Source: Tulasnella sp. 424 (taxonomy: Eukaryota > Basidiomycota > Agaricomycetes > Cantharellales > Tulasnellaceae). From it: a DNA stretch of 64,000 bases. Each line of letters opens with the position of its first letter. Within the stretch, counting starts at the first letter, position 1. This document shows, one piece after another, positions 1 to 13,703 of this stretch. Location of the stretch: assembly GCA_019633425.1 (NCBI GenBank), contig WSUB01000089.1, positions 108,076-172,075 on the forward strand, written 5' to 3'. The notes beneath the pieces are model-generated. The model was not told the DNA's origin and searched no databases. It saw only the letters and a list, made by a program, of their open reading frames with translations. Made by a program: the position numbers and the translations under genes.

Positions 1-2519
<2,519 letters not shown>

Positions 2520-3714
2520 ATGGGTGAACCTAGCAACTACGATTATCTTTTCAAGGTCAGTCTTTCGGAAGGGTTTACGTATTGCATGGGCTTTTTTTGA
2601 CGTGGTGGAACTTTCTGTGCAGGTCGTCATTATTGGTGATAGCGGTGTCGGAAAATCGTGAGTGTATAATATATAGTACTTTGGGCTCAATGGAAGCTTA
2701 CTTTATTATCGTCCAGCAACTGTGAGTGCCAGACCCATTGACTGCTGTCCACAACGAAAAGGACACGACAAATCCCACTCGCAATCCATTAACATCCGAA
2801 GCATGACCGACTGACTGGGGCCTTATGAACCAATACAGTGCTTTCGCGATTCACCAGAAACGAATTCAACCTCGACTCCAAGTCTACCATCGGTGTGGAG
2901 TTTGCTACTCGGTCCATCAACGTTGATGGCAAGACTGTGAAGGCTCAGATTTGGGATACAGGTAAGGACCGACGTTTGATGGCGATGTCGTCTCCGAAAA
3001 CTACGACGGGCTAATCGCTGTCTGCGGTTCTCTCCTTTTCTTCTCCATCTCAGCTGGTCAGGAACGGTATCGTGCCATTACCTCCGCGTGAGTTTCCCAT
3101 CAACGAGCCCGAATACCCCCTAGACCGTACGTGAACTAATGACGTAAATGCTTTCGCGCAGATATTACCGAGGTGCTGTTGGTGCTCTGCTGGTCTATGA
3201 TATCGCCAAGCATGCGACCTACGAGAACGTCACTCGGTGGTTGAAGGAGCTCCGCGACCACGCCGATTCGAACATCGTTATTATGCTCGTCGGTAACAAG
3301 AGTGATTTGAAACACTTGAGAGCAGTGCCAACTGAGGAGGCAAAGGCGTTCTCAGGTATGGCAGAAATTCCCCGGGCCTGGGGCAAGAACATCTTCGGCT
3401 GATTTCTCACTTGCCGTGTCTGATAGCTGAAAACGGCCTGTCGTTCATTGAAACCTCTGCATTGGATGCTTCAAATGTTGAGGCTGCTTTCCAAAACATC
3501 TTGACGGGTAAGTGGATTGAATCGCTACTGGACCTTACTTCAGGCTTGGAACCGCTAACGTCGTCCCGATAACCCCTTTATAGAAATCTACGGCATCGTC
3601 TCCAAACCGGCCCTCGAATCATCTCCAGATCCGACCAAGCCCACGACGAGCGAGAAGATCACTATCATACCAAGCGTCGACAACAGCGCAAATGCGAAGG
3701 GCGGATGCTGCTGA
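2520..3714 (+). CDS. Rab11/Ypt3-type small GTPase, copy 2 (complete)
   Basis: Complete 212-residue Rab GTPase. Exons: 2520-2555, 2623-2657, 2717-2721, 2839-2961, 3054-3087, 3162-3355, 3427-3507, 3584-3714 (639 nt with stop). Motifs: P-loop GDSGVGKS at residues 17-24, WDTAGQE at 64-70, NKSD at 123-126, ETSA at 151-154, and C-terminal CC at 211-212 for prenylation. The third exon is only 5 nt (CAACT) between a perfect acceptor and a GTGAGT donor; it completes Ser24, gives Asn25 and starts Leu26, and without it the frame is lost. It is the only copy with the normal first exon (Met-Gly-Glu-Pro-Ser-Asn-Tyr...). The tail after ETSA has a few changes from copies 1 and 4 (for example Asn-Lys to Lys-Pro in the last exon). 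Expected role: exocytic and recycling vesicle traffic. Confidence 0.93.
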
Positions 3715-4845
3715 ACGGACCTCTCGGCCTCTGCACATCCCGTGTTGTTACATACGACTTACGACGGCGAGAAGGCGTTATTTCCTCCCTTCCCCTCCCG
3801 CATGGCCAGGTCGCGATGCCGTCTGTAGAGATGTTTAATTATTATCGCTTCCTCTTACTCGTTGAACCGTCGGCGGATCTTGCCCCTTTTGACCTTTCGT
3901 CGGCCTCGACCGTAATTGACAAGGTCCGGTCCAACCGGCGTTACGTGAAAATCGGGTCTGAGCGTCAAAGCCACATCCTGGCGGGTCCATTTTGGTGATC
4001 TGAGATTGCTGAGCACATTACTCTGCTGGGTGCTCCCGAAGCCACTCCCCAACTGAAGTGCTAGCTAACACTGACCGCGCTAACACATTCACGAGATTAA
4101 GCTTATCTAGGAGACTAGATTACGCCGTGTCGGTATACCGAAGCCTCTCGTTCGTAACTTTAGCTTGCATGCAGATTGCCCGAGGGACTCGAACACTCTA
4201 ATCGCATCTGTCCAATCAATAGCCCTCTACTACCACGCTTTCGAAGAGGCATTATGAACCTTTCTACAAAGTCTTCTAGTGCTTACGTAGTCATGTAGCC
4301 TCCAGTAGTATATCCCCTTGTTGATGATATGGGCGCTATTTGTTTTTGGTCGAGCTTGCGCGCGTTGCCCAGTTGGCGATCCTCCCGTTGAAACGTCCCG
4401 AGTTGATTCCATGCCAGCCATAGCCTTATCTCCAACCGCCAAACCACCGGAAAACCTGTATTACACGATCCCCTATTTGACCTTCCAACGGTAGACGAGA
4501 AACAGTGAAAACCCCCCAAAGAACCCATCTCCCTAGCCAGGAGTCCGAGATGGACTTGGTTTGGCCGAATAGTACTTAACCCCACAGATACCGTTACTCA
4601 GCATTTCCAATTTGACTTGAACGATGGGGTAACGCGCATGAAAGTCGCTTTAAATTTGTTTTGTTCACGAAATGCCGCGCGTTCTACTGGTCTCCCCCTT
4701 CACTGGCAGGGCTTGCGTGGAAAGATTCCCCTGAACATCCGAAGGTGAGTTTTTGAGGACAATACGTGGGCTTCGTCCAATCGTCCAATCCGAAGGGGGC
4801 CATATATTCTTGAAGGTCCGTTCTTTGGAAGGGTTTACATATTGC
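3715..4845. repeat. Rab array flanking module (between copies 2 and 3)
   Basis: No gene seen. About 3830-4050 repeats the 3'-flank module of copy 1. About 4080-4860 is a second module, recurring at about 7080-7930 and 10490-11290 and recognisable by the recurring tract with GATACGTGGGCTT near its end. The 1070-1640 portion of the flank present after copies 1 and 3 is missing here, so the unit is internally deleted. Confidence 0.7.
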
Positions 4846-6022
4846 ATGTTTTTCAAGGTCCGTTCTTGGGAAGGGTTTACGTATTGCATGGGCTTTTTTT
4901 TTTACGTGGCGGAACTTTCTGTGCAGGTCACTCTTAGTGGTGATAGTGGTGTTGGAAAGTCGTGAGTGTGTAATATCTAGTGCCTTGGTCCCAATGGAAG
5001 CTTACTTTCCGGTCCTTTGTCGTCCAGCAACTGTGAGTGTCAGACCCATTGACTGCTGTCCGCAGCGAAAACGGCACCACAATCCCATCTTTCCCACTCG
5101 CAATTCATCAACATACGAAGCATGACCAGCTGACTGGAGCCCTATGGACCAATACAGTGCTTTCGCGATTCACCCGAAACGAATTCAACCTCGAGTCCAC
5201 CTGTACCATTGGTGTGGAGTTTGGTACTCGGTTCATCAATGTTGATGGCAAGACTGTGAAGGCTTCGATTTGGGATACAGGTAGGAACCTGACTTTTGAC
5301 GACGATGTCGTCTCGAAAAATCAACGACGGGCTAATCGCTGTCCGCGGTTCTCTCCTTTTCTTCCCCATCGCAGCTGGTCAAGAACGATATCGTGTCATT
5401 CCCTCCGCGTGAGTTTCCCATTAACGAGCCCGAATACCCCCTAGACCGTACGTGAGCTAAGGATGAAAATCCTTTCCCGCAGATATTGGCTCGGTGCTGT
5501 CGGTGCTCTGCTGGTCTACGATATCACCGAGTATGCGACCTACGTGAACGTTACTCGGTGGTTGAAGGAACTCCGCGACCACGCTGATTCGAACATCGTT
5601 ATCATGCTCGTTGGTAACAAGAGCGATTTGAAGCACTTGAGAGCAGTGCCGACAGAGGAGGCAAAGGCTTTCGCAGGTATGGTGGAAAACCCTGGGCTAT
5701 GGCCGAGAACGTGCTCGGCTGATCTTTTGCTTGCCATATCCGTTAGCTGAAAACGGCATGTCGTTCATTGAAACCTCTGCATTGGATCTTTCAAATGTTG
5801 AGGCTGCTTTCCATAACCTCCTGGATGGTGGGGTTTGAATCGGTACCGACCTTACCACAGGCTCGGAACCGCTAACGTCGTCCCGATACCCCTTTTATAG
5901 AAATCTACCGCATCAAGGCCCTCGAATCGTCTTAGGATCCGATCAAGCCAACGACGAGCGAGAGCATCGCTGTCACGCCAAGCGTCGACAACAGCGCAAA
6001 TGCGAAAGGCGGATGCTGCTGA
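4846..6022 (+). pseudogene. Rab11-type GTPase copy 3, truncated by a stop and lacking the normal first exon
   Basis: All eight exon positions of the Rab gene are recognisable: 4846-4857, 4927-4961, 5028-5032, 5158-5280, 5375-5408, 5483-5676, 5747-5827, and 5901 onward. Exon lengths 2-7 are identical to copy 2, including the 5-nt exon. The normal first exon is gone; the only in-frame start is a 12-nt substitute (Met-Phe-Phe-Lys) made from duplicated intron-1 sequence. The P-loop core GDSGVGKS is kept but its flank reads VTLS instead of VVII, and several conserved residues differ (for example YYRG to YWLG). The last exon has a 9-nt in-frame deletion and a TAG at 5933-5935, which removes the tail and the CC prenylation signal. 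A protein, if made, could not be membrane-anchored in the usual way. Confidence 0.85.
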
Positions 6023-7902
6023 ATGGACCTCTCGGCCTCTTCACATATCCCGTGTTGTTACGACTTATGACGGCGAGAAGGCGCTATATTTCCTCCTTCC
6101 CCTCCCGCATGGCCAGGTCGCGATGCCTTCTGTAGAGATGTTTAATTATTATCGCTTCCTCTCACGCGTTGAACCTTCGGCGGATCTTGCTCCTTTTGAC
6201 CTTCGGCCTCGGCCGAGGTTGACAAGGTCCGGTCCAACCAGCGTTACGTGAAAATCGGGTCTCAGCGTCAAAGTCATACCCTGGCGGCTTTTGGGAGGTC
6301 CATTTCGTTGATCTGAGATTGCTGAGCACATTACTCTGCAGAGTGCTTCCGAAGCCACTCCCCAACTGAAGTCCCTTTCTACGTGCCCATCGTCGATCCC
6401 TCCTATGCTGTTCCTGGGGGATTGTACACAGGAGCCGGGGCGTTCCGAAGAGATGTATTCAACCCGAGGATGTGAGTTCGCTGTTAATGCAGGTGCAGGT
6501 CGCAACATACATGTATATATTGGATGGGAGCCATTCGATTCTAAGCCAAGCCCCCTTAGCTGCAGTCGACGCTTTTAAACCTCAACACCGACTTGACCGC
6601 GTCTACGCTTGTACTCAAAAGTCGGTGACCAGACCACACGGTGTCATTCCATTCGTCAGCGAATGGCCAAGGCATTGAGTGAGTTGAACTACAGGGGGGG
6701 GGGGGGGACGTGGAACCACCCGTTGCAGAGGGACTGCTAGTGAACTTTTGAGAGACACAGATACGGCGACATCAGAGAAAGGGCTGCATCTCTAATGAAG
6801 GTCTGGTTATGCGGTCCGAGTCATTGTGGAAAGCCAAGGAGAGCCTGGTCTTGGTCGACTGCCAGCAGGTGTGGTGAGACCCATGCCAGCTTAGACTGTT
6901 CAAAATCCGACAAGAGCTTTGGGACTGTGTAGTAGCAAATTGACCTGAGGTAGAGGTGCCGGCAAGCGACATCATTGACTGTTGACACTCGAACTCGGTC
7001 TTCCCAAGGAAGCCAGGCGATTGGATTGACGGGCGCGCGACTGCTCGCCGCGGCATCTTTGGGATCGCTCGACCTCTAACGCTGACCACCCTCTCACATT
7101 CACGAGATAAAACTTATATCGGAGACTAGATTCCTTCGCGGCGGTATACCGGAGCTTCTCGTTTCGTAACTTTAGCTTCATGTAGATTGCACGAGGGACT
7201 GAGTCGAACACTCTAATCACATCTGTCCAATTGATGGCCCCCCTATGACTACGCTTTCGAAGAGGGATTATGAACCTCTCTACAGAGTCTCCTAGCGCTT
7301 ATGTACTGTAGCCCCTAGCGATATCTCCTCTTCTCGATGATATGGGAGCCATTTGTCTTTTTGGTCGAAGCTTGCGCGCACGCTGCCCAGTTGGCGGTCC
7401 TCCAGTTGAAACGTCCGGAGTTGGTCCCATGTCAGTCATAGCATTATCTTCAACCGCCAAGCCACCGGAAAATCTTCAGTACTGGCGTCCAAGCGATCTC
7501 CGATTCGATCTTTCAACGGAATTGAGGAATGCTAAGCAGGAGAAACGGCGAAAAAAAAACCCCCAATCGACTCATCTCCCTCGCGAGGGGACCGAGATGG
7601 AGTTGAGTTTGGCCAAATAGTACCTACCCCACAGAAGCCGTTATTCAGCATATACATTTTGACTGAACGATGGGGTAACGCGCATGGACTCGTTTTGGTT
7701 TGTTTCATGAAATGCCGCGCGTTCTACCGGTCTCCTTCAAAATAGGCCTCCCCCTTCAGGACTTGCGTGGCCTTTGGAACTAAGATCCTCTCAAACATTC
7801 AAAGGAGAGTTTTTGAGGACGATACGTGGGCTTTATCGAATCGTCCAATCTGAAGGAGGTCATATATTCTTGGTCCGTTCTTTGGAAGGGTTTACGTATT
7901 GG
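6023..7902. repeat. Rab array flanking modules (between copies 3 and 4)
   Basis: No gene seen. About 6120-6960 repeats the full 3' flank of copy 1 and about 7080-7900 repeats the second module. A run of 14 G near 6690-6705 is a likely replication-slippage or assembly-sensitive site. The order of modules shows the array grew by tandem copying of [gene + 3' flank + second module]. Confidence 0.7.
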
Positions 7903-9085
7903 ATGTGCTTTCTTTTCAAGGTCCGTTCTCGGGAAGGGTTCACCTATTGCGTGGGTTTTTGTTTTGACGTGGTGGGAGTTTCTGTGCAGGTCGTTATTGT
8001 TGGTGATAGTGGTGTTGGAAAGTCGTGAGTGTGTGATGTCTAGTGCTTTGGTCCCAGTGGAAGCTTACTTGTGGTCCTTTTGTCGTCCAGCGCCTGTGAG
8101 TGCCAGACCCATTGCTGTCCGCAGCGGGAACGACAACACAAATCCCACCTTTCCCAGTCGCAATCCATTGAAATACGAAGCATGACCGACTGACTGGGAC
8201 TTTACTAACCAATACAGTGCTTTCGCGATTCATTAGAAACGAATTCGACCTCGAGTCCAGGTCTACCATCAATGTGGAGTTCGCTACTCGGTCTATCAAC
8301 GTTGATGGCAAGACGGTGAAGGCTCAGATTTGGAAAACAGGTAAGGACCCGACGTTTGATAACGATGTCGTCTCGAAGAATCAACGACGGGCTAATCGCC
8401 GTCTGCGGTTCTCCCCCATAGTAGCTGGTCAGGAACGATATCGTGCCATTACCTCCGCGTGAGTTTCCCATCAACAGGCCTGAATACCCCCTAGACCGTA
8501 CGGGAGCTAAAGACGTAAACGCTTTTCCCCAGATATTACCGAGGTGCTGTCGGTGCCCTGCTGGTTTACGACATCGCCAAGTATGCGACCTACGTGAACG
8601 CCACTCGCTGGTTGAAGGAACTCCGCGACCATGCTGATCCTAACATTGTTATCATGCTCGTTGGTAACAAGAGCGATTTAGAACATTTGAGAGCAGTGCC
8701 GAGCGAGGAGGCAAAGGCTTTCTCGGGTATGGTGGAAAAACCCTGGGCTGTAGGCGAGAACGTGCTCGGCTGATCTTTTGCTTGCTATATCCGCTAGCTG
8801 AAAACGGCCTGTCGTTCATTGAAACCTCTGCATTGGATGCTTCAAACCTTGATGCTGCTTTCCAAAACATTCTTCATGGTGAGTGGTTTGAATTACTATC
8901 GGACCTGACCGAGGGCTCAGAACCGCTGACGCCGTCCCGATACCCCTGTTATAGAAATCTACCGCAATGTCTCCAACAAGGCCCTCGAATCATCTCAAGA
9001 TCCAATCAAGCCAATGACAAGCCAGAGCATCACTGTCACGCCAAGCGTCGACAACAGCGCGAATGCGAAAGGCGGATGCTACTGA
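7903..9085 (+). CDS. Rab11-type GTPase copy 4, open but with altered key residues
   Basis: Exons 7903-7920, 7990-8024, 8091-8095, 8218-8340, 8425-8458, 8533-8726, 8798-8878, 8955-9085 give an uninterrupted 206-residue frame with exon lengths identical to copy 2 apart from the first. The first exon is an 18-nt substitute (Met-Cys-Phe-Leu-Phe-Lys) lying in duplicated intron-1 sequence. The P-loop GDSGVGKS and NKSD/ETSA are kept. However the 5-nt exon is CGCCT (Asn25 to Ala), switch II reads WKTAG instead of WDTAG, and the C-terminus ends GGCY rather than GGCC. Loss of the switch II Asp and of one prenylated Cys predicts impaired GTPase cycling and membrane anchoring. It may be a decaying copy that has not yet gained a stop, or a diverged paralogue. 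Confidence 0.7.
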
Positions 9086-9314
9086 ACGAACCTCTTTCCA
9101 CATCACGTGTTGTTACGACTTACGACGGCGAGAAGGGGCTATTTCCTCCTTCCCCTCCCGCATGGCCAGGTCGCGATGCCTTCTGTAGAGATGTTTAATT
9201 GTTATCGCTTCCTCTCACTCGTTGAACCGTCGGCGGATCTTGCTCCTTTTGACCTTCGGCCTCGGCCGAGGTTGACAAGGTCCGGTCCAACCAGCGTTAC
9301 GTGAAAATCGTCTA

Positions 9315-9409
9315 NNNNNNNNNNNNNNNNNNNNNNNNNNNNNNNNNNNNNNNNNNNNNNNNNNNNNNNNNNNNNNNNNNNNNNNNNNNNNNNNNNNNNN
9401 NNNNNNNNN
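9315..9409. other. Assembly gap (95 N) inside the Rab repeat array
   Basis: A run of N. The roughly 80 bases before it (from about 9234) and after it (from 9410) are the same sequence in the same orientation, so the gap sits exactly where a tandem repeat could not be resolved. Copy number in this array is therefore not reliable. Confidence 0.95.
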
Positions 9410-11290
9410 GCGGATCTTGCTCCTTTTGACCTTCGGCCTCGGCCGAGGTTGACAAGGTCCGGTCCAACCAGCGTTACGTGAAAATCGAGTCTAAGTTTCA
9501 AAGTCATATCCTGGCGGCTTTTGGGAGGCCCATTTCTGTGATCTGAGATTGCTGGGCATTTACTCTGCTGAGGCGGCTGTTGGGAATATTAGGGTCACAG
9601 GGGATAGGGCGATTTCCCATAGGAGAATCGCCCCCCGTGTTTGTTACATTTCCCCATGGAGAGGTCCATATTTAGTATATATAGCAGTTCGATTACTGGT
9701 TACGATTAAATACAATGAATTTACTATTAATTAATATTCCCCTCGTACAACCGTCCTCCCCTCTCCGAGAAAGATTCCAACAGCGGCCCGAGTGCTTGTG
9801 AAGCCACCCCCCAACTGAAGTCCCTTTCCACGTTTCCATCGTCAATCCCTCCTATGCTTTTCCTGGTGGATTGTACATAGAAGTCGGGGTACTCCGAAGA
9901 GATATGTTCGACCCGAGGACCTGAGTTCGCTGTTAATGCAGCTAGAGGTCGCAACATATATATTGGATGGAAGCCATTCCGCCTGCAACGATTTTGAGCC
10001 AAGCCCTCCCAGCCGCAATCGACGTTTTTAAACGTCAACACTGATTTGACCGCGTTTACGGAGGTGCTCCTAAATGCGATGCCCAGACCACACGGTGTCA
10101 TTCCATTCGTCGGTGAATGGCCAAGGCATTGAGTGAGTTGAAATACAGAGAACGTGGAACCACTCGCCGCAGCGGGGCTACTAGTGAAATTCCGGGAGAA
10201 ACAAATCCAACGACACCAGAGAAAGGGCTCCATCCCTGATTAAGGTCTAGCTATGCGGTCCGAGTCGCTGTGGAAAGCCAAGGAAAGCCTGGTCTTGCAT
10301 GTGGTCGATTGCCAGCAGACGTGGTGAGACCAACGCCAGTTTAGACTGTTCAACATCCGACAAGTGCTATTGACCTGAGGTAGAGGTACTAGCAAGTAGC
10401 ATCACCGACTGTTTACATCCGAACGCGGTCTTTCCAAGGAAGCCAGGCGATTGGATTGAAGGTGAAAAGGCGCGCAACTGCTCGCATCAGCCCCTAACAC
10501 TGACCACGCTTACACATTCACGAGATAAAGGTTATCTCGGAGACTAGATTGCACCGCGTCGGTATACCGAAGCTTCTCGCTTCGTAACTTTAGCTTGCAT
10601 GCAGATTACCCGAGGGACTCCGAGTCGAACACTCTAATCGCACCTGTCCAATCGATGTCCCCCTGTTACTACGCTTTCGAAGAGTTAACATGAACCCCTC
10701 TACAAAGTTCTCTGTCGCTTACGTGGTGCAGCTTCCAGTAATATCTCCTCTTCTCGATGATATAGGCGCTACTAGTATTTGCTTTTGGTCGAGGCTTGCG
10801 CGCACGCTGCCTAGTTGGCGGCCTTCCCATTGAAACGTCCGGAGTTGGTTCCATATCAGTCCATAGGCTTATCTCCAACCGCCAAACCACCGGAGACCTA
10901 TAGTACTTGCGTCCTTCCAACGGTATCGAGGAGTGGAACTCACGAGAAACCGTGAAAAAAAAAAACCCCAAAGGACTCATCTCCCACGCGAGGGGACCGA
11001 GATGGGCTTGAGTTTGGCCAAATAGTACCTACCCCACAAATATACGTTACTCAGCATATCCATTTTGACTTGAACAACGGGGTAACGTACATGGAGTCAC
11101 TTTGGTTCAATGTTCACGAAATTCCGCGCCTTCTATTGGTCTGAGTCCTCCAAAATAGCCTCCTCGTTCAGGACGTGCGTGGCATTTGAAACAAAAATTC
11201 TCCCGAACATTCGAGGGAGAGCTCTCGAGGACGATACGTGGGCTTTATCGAATCGTCCAATCCGAAGGGGACCATCTGTAATCTTACTGT
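9410..11290. repeat. Rab array flanking modules without a Rab gene (terminal partial unit)
   Basis: Contains the 3'-flank module (about 9410-9545 and 9780-10390) and the second module (about 10490-11290) but no Rab coding sequence. A stretch at about 9560-9770 has no match in the other units and interrupts the flank module; it looks like a small insertion. The array ends abruptly at about 11290, just upstream of the promoter of the first Cys-rich gene. Confidence 0.65.
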
Positions 11291-11323
11291 CGTCGCTCTG
11301 TCGGGGAGGTTGCCTGCATGCAG

Positions 11324-11330
11324 TATAAAA
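11324..11330 (+). promoter_or_regulatory. TATA box of the first metallothionein-like gene
   Basis: TATAAAA about 110 bp upstream of the ATG at 11438, followed by a C/T-rich leader. A clear TATA box fits a strongly inducible small gene. The junction with the Rab repeat lies only about 35 bp further upstream, so part of the original promoter may have been replaced. Confidence 0.6.
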
Positions 11331-11437
11331 CCGGCTCGCTCAGAGCTCCTTCCGCCCCCATCTCATCAGCCAAGAGTTAATTTCTCGACTGCCTCTTCTA
11401 CCCCAACCTCTCTACGATCTGCAAACTACTCTTCGAC

Positions 11438-11806
11438 ATGTCTTCCTGCGAAACCATTGTTAAGACCGGTTCCGGCTCTTGGTCCGTTTATTTGCCCTTC
11501 ACTTGTTCCCAAGTTATTCTACTGACGCCGAGCTCTGTCGCCACTCTTTTTTTAAATAGCTCTTGGCCCGGTGGGTAGCTAAATCAAACGGACGACTGCT
11601 ACCTGAGACTGAGTGCCTGTCACTTTGTTATAGAATGCGGCTGCGCTAATCCCCCCAAGAATACTATGTCTTCCTGCTCTTCGACCGCGAGCACCTGCAC
11701 CGGGTCCAAGGATGATTGTACCGCTGGCAAGTCGTGATATCTAATCAGCTCTCAGGCACTACGGTCTAACAATTATGTTAATCTTCTAGCCGACTGCAAG
11801 TGCTAA
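11438..11806 (+). CDS. Small Cys-rich protein, metallothionein-like, paralogue 1
   Basis: Four-exon model: 11438-11481, 11560-11570, 11634-11726, 11790-11806 (165 nt, 54 residues). The product has nine Cys, mostly in the second half (WPECGC, SSC, STC, DDC) and ends CKC, the pattern of metal-thiolate proteins. There is no signal peptide, so it should be cytosolic. The second exon is 11 nt and the third intron uses a GC donor (GCAAGT...TAG); with a GT donor the Cys-rich end is lost. The start (M-S-S-C-E-T-I-V-K) and the exon pattern match the gene at 15131, so the two are paralogues. Family assignment rests on composition only; another small Cys-rich protein is possible. A role in copper, zinc or cadmium buffering is inferred. 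Confidence 0.6.
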
Positions 11807-12371
11807 GCATTCTACCCCTGTCCATTGGACTTCGTACTTGTGATAGACCCCATCCTCCAAACGATCAGAAAATATGTTTTGGCTAAATGTGTTTGCGAGT
11901 GACTTGCTCGGATCCTACCCCACTGGGTGAACGAATTCCTACGACCTCGTTGAAACGTGAGCCACGGCCCCCAATGCAGCATTGCTATATTTCCATCGCT
12001 CAGAGAGGTGCCAGAATAAGTTTAGTTGCCTACTATACTTTCTGCCTGTGCTTGTGTGGTCCTTCCTGCACCTCGGGGCAGGCTCTTGATGCATTTCACA
12101 GAAAGTTCGAAGCGCGAAGGTCTTGATGCACCCGTGGAGCTCTCCAGATAACTAAAATTTGCTTCGTAGTTCGACATACAAGACAGAAACACGATAACGG
12201 AAATCGAAGCGACTATATCTATAAATCGAAATCAACGAGTTGTAGTGGCGTCCACGACCATCCGATCTCAAGGACGCACTATTGTTCCTTGAGCAAAATT
12301 GAAGGTATCACAGAAGTAGAAAATAAATACAATCCTCCAGCATCTGGGTATTCTTAGGGAGGGCTTATCGT
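11807..12371. other. Intergenic, 3' sides of two converging genes
   Basis: Space between the 3' end of the Cys-rich gene and the 3' end of the TLC gene on the other strand. I see no coding pattern; it holds the two terminator regions. Confidence 0.5.
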
Positions 12372-13703
12372 TCAGGTTTCTTGAACGTGCAGCGCAGCTT
12401 GCAGCGTTTCGGCCTCCGGAAGCTGAAGGGTCTGTCCGTCGACTGAAACAGTTCCGTAGTTCGTCGGGGCACTCCCCTCGGCGATAGGCTCTTTTTTGAA
12501 TCGCTTTTGTATGGCGCCGATCATCTTGCTGAACCTAGGTTGAAAGCGTGAATCGTTAACCATAGCTCGACTTGTGCGGAGGCAAGGTTCAGAGTAAGTG
12601 ACATACCACCAAAAGTTCAAGATATTCAAAACGATGTTTCCTGCTGCGAAGCTTCCGGTCACAAACGGGGACATTTCGTGTCTAACACTCCACATAGTCC
12701 GAAGAAAGTCGTAGCTCTGGAGACTCTCTTTTAATACTGTTGTCATCGCTGCGGTTCCCAACAAAACTCACTAGGTAAGGACCATATACGAGACGCGCGC
12801 CAAAGAAAGCAGCGAGGAGGAGGACAGCATTGACCAGTTGTAGTGGGGTGCCGGTCTTGCCAACTTTGTCCAAGAACCTGTTGTCGTCTCAGGTCAACAT
12901 AGGCGAAGTCCCCGACTTGTTCGACTTTCACTTGCCAGTGGATGTTCAGAAAAGGCGTCGACAATTCCCAGAGAAGGGCCCTATGAAGAACGTGAGCTTG
13001 GTGTTCTGAACGGAAGCACAGCGCCGCGCTTACCTTGGACCGTAATAAGCTGTGAATGGTCGCTAAAATAATCGGCAGGGTAATAGTGAGTGATAGACGT
13101 GAAGAGGAAGGGGGTATCTAATGCTCACGTAGCCAATCATCCAAATTATTGTGCAAGCCAGACCTGGTGATACGCATTAGAGCCAGGTACAGAAGTAACT
13201 GCCAGAGCCTTACCGTGGAGAGTGAAGTCAATGCCTGCACGGCTCAAGGCGGATTCCAGTGTGTCCCAGACGAAGCTGCGGCTCACGTCAGCGTCGGGAG
13301 TCTAAAACTGGAAAGCAGGCACGCTGATATGTACGTACTACGCAGCTGACACAGCCTGAAGGTCTCCGAGGCGATCATCCCATCCGAAAGCCTTGTCATT
13401 TTCTACGGCGGGCATGTTCTGGTTGACCATCCAGAACGCCCATGGCAGGATGACGACAGCATGGGACATGGATACCATATGAACCCTCCAGCCATACGTG
13501 TGCCGTGTGGAAACGGTTGAATAGGCCTTGGGAAAAAGCAATCTCGAGAAATACGGCGCTGTCAAGAACACCGCGGTGTACGCTGTGAGTGAAATGTAGA
13601 ACACGGGCGCATGGTTAAGAAATTTCGGCAGGTTGAAAGTTTTTGCGATTTGGAGAGTTAGTGGACGGAAAAGCTCGTCGACGAATTGTCGGACCGCGCC
13701 CAT
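12372..13703 (-). CDS. TLC-domain (TRAM/LAG1/CLN8) membrane protein, TLCD4/TMEM56-like
   Basis: Exons on the minus strand: 13703-13342, 13275-13214, 13163-13129, 13062-13034, 12980-12936, 12877-12772, 12716-12607, 12534-12372; 912 nt, 303 residues. The start is the ATG at 13703, after an in-frame upstream extension without family similarity. Several hydrophobic helices are visible, with the TLC landmarks FVWDTLES, LWELSTPFLNIHWFLDK, GARLVYGPY and the tail FSKMIGAIQKRF. TLC proteins of this type are ER or Golgi multi-pass proteins linked to lipid sensing and trafficking. The junction producing ...IHW/FLDK needs a GC-AG intron (GCAAGT donor just below 12936). The gene lies between the two Cys-rich paralogues, so the original duplication spanned it or one paralogue moved. 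Confidence 0.88.

Noticed and set aside
9202..9507. Minus-strand frame running through the N gap
   Set aside because: It exists only because N is read as unknown residues; both ends are the same repeat.
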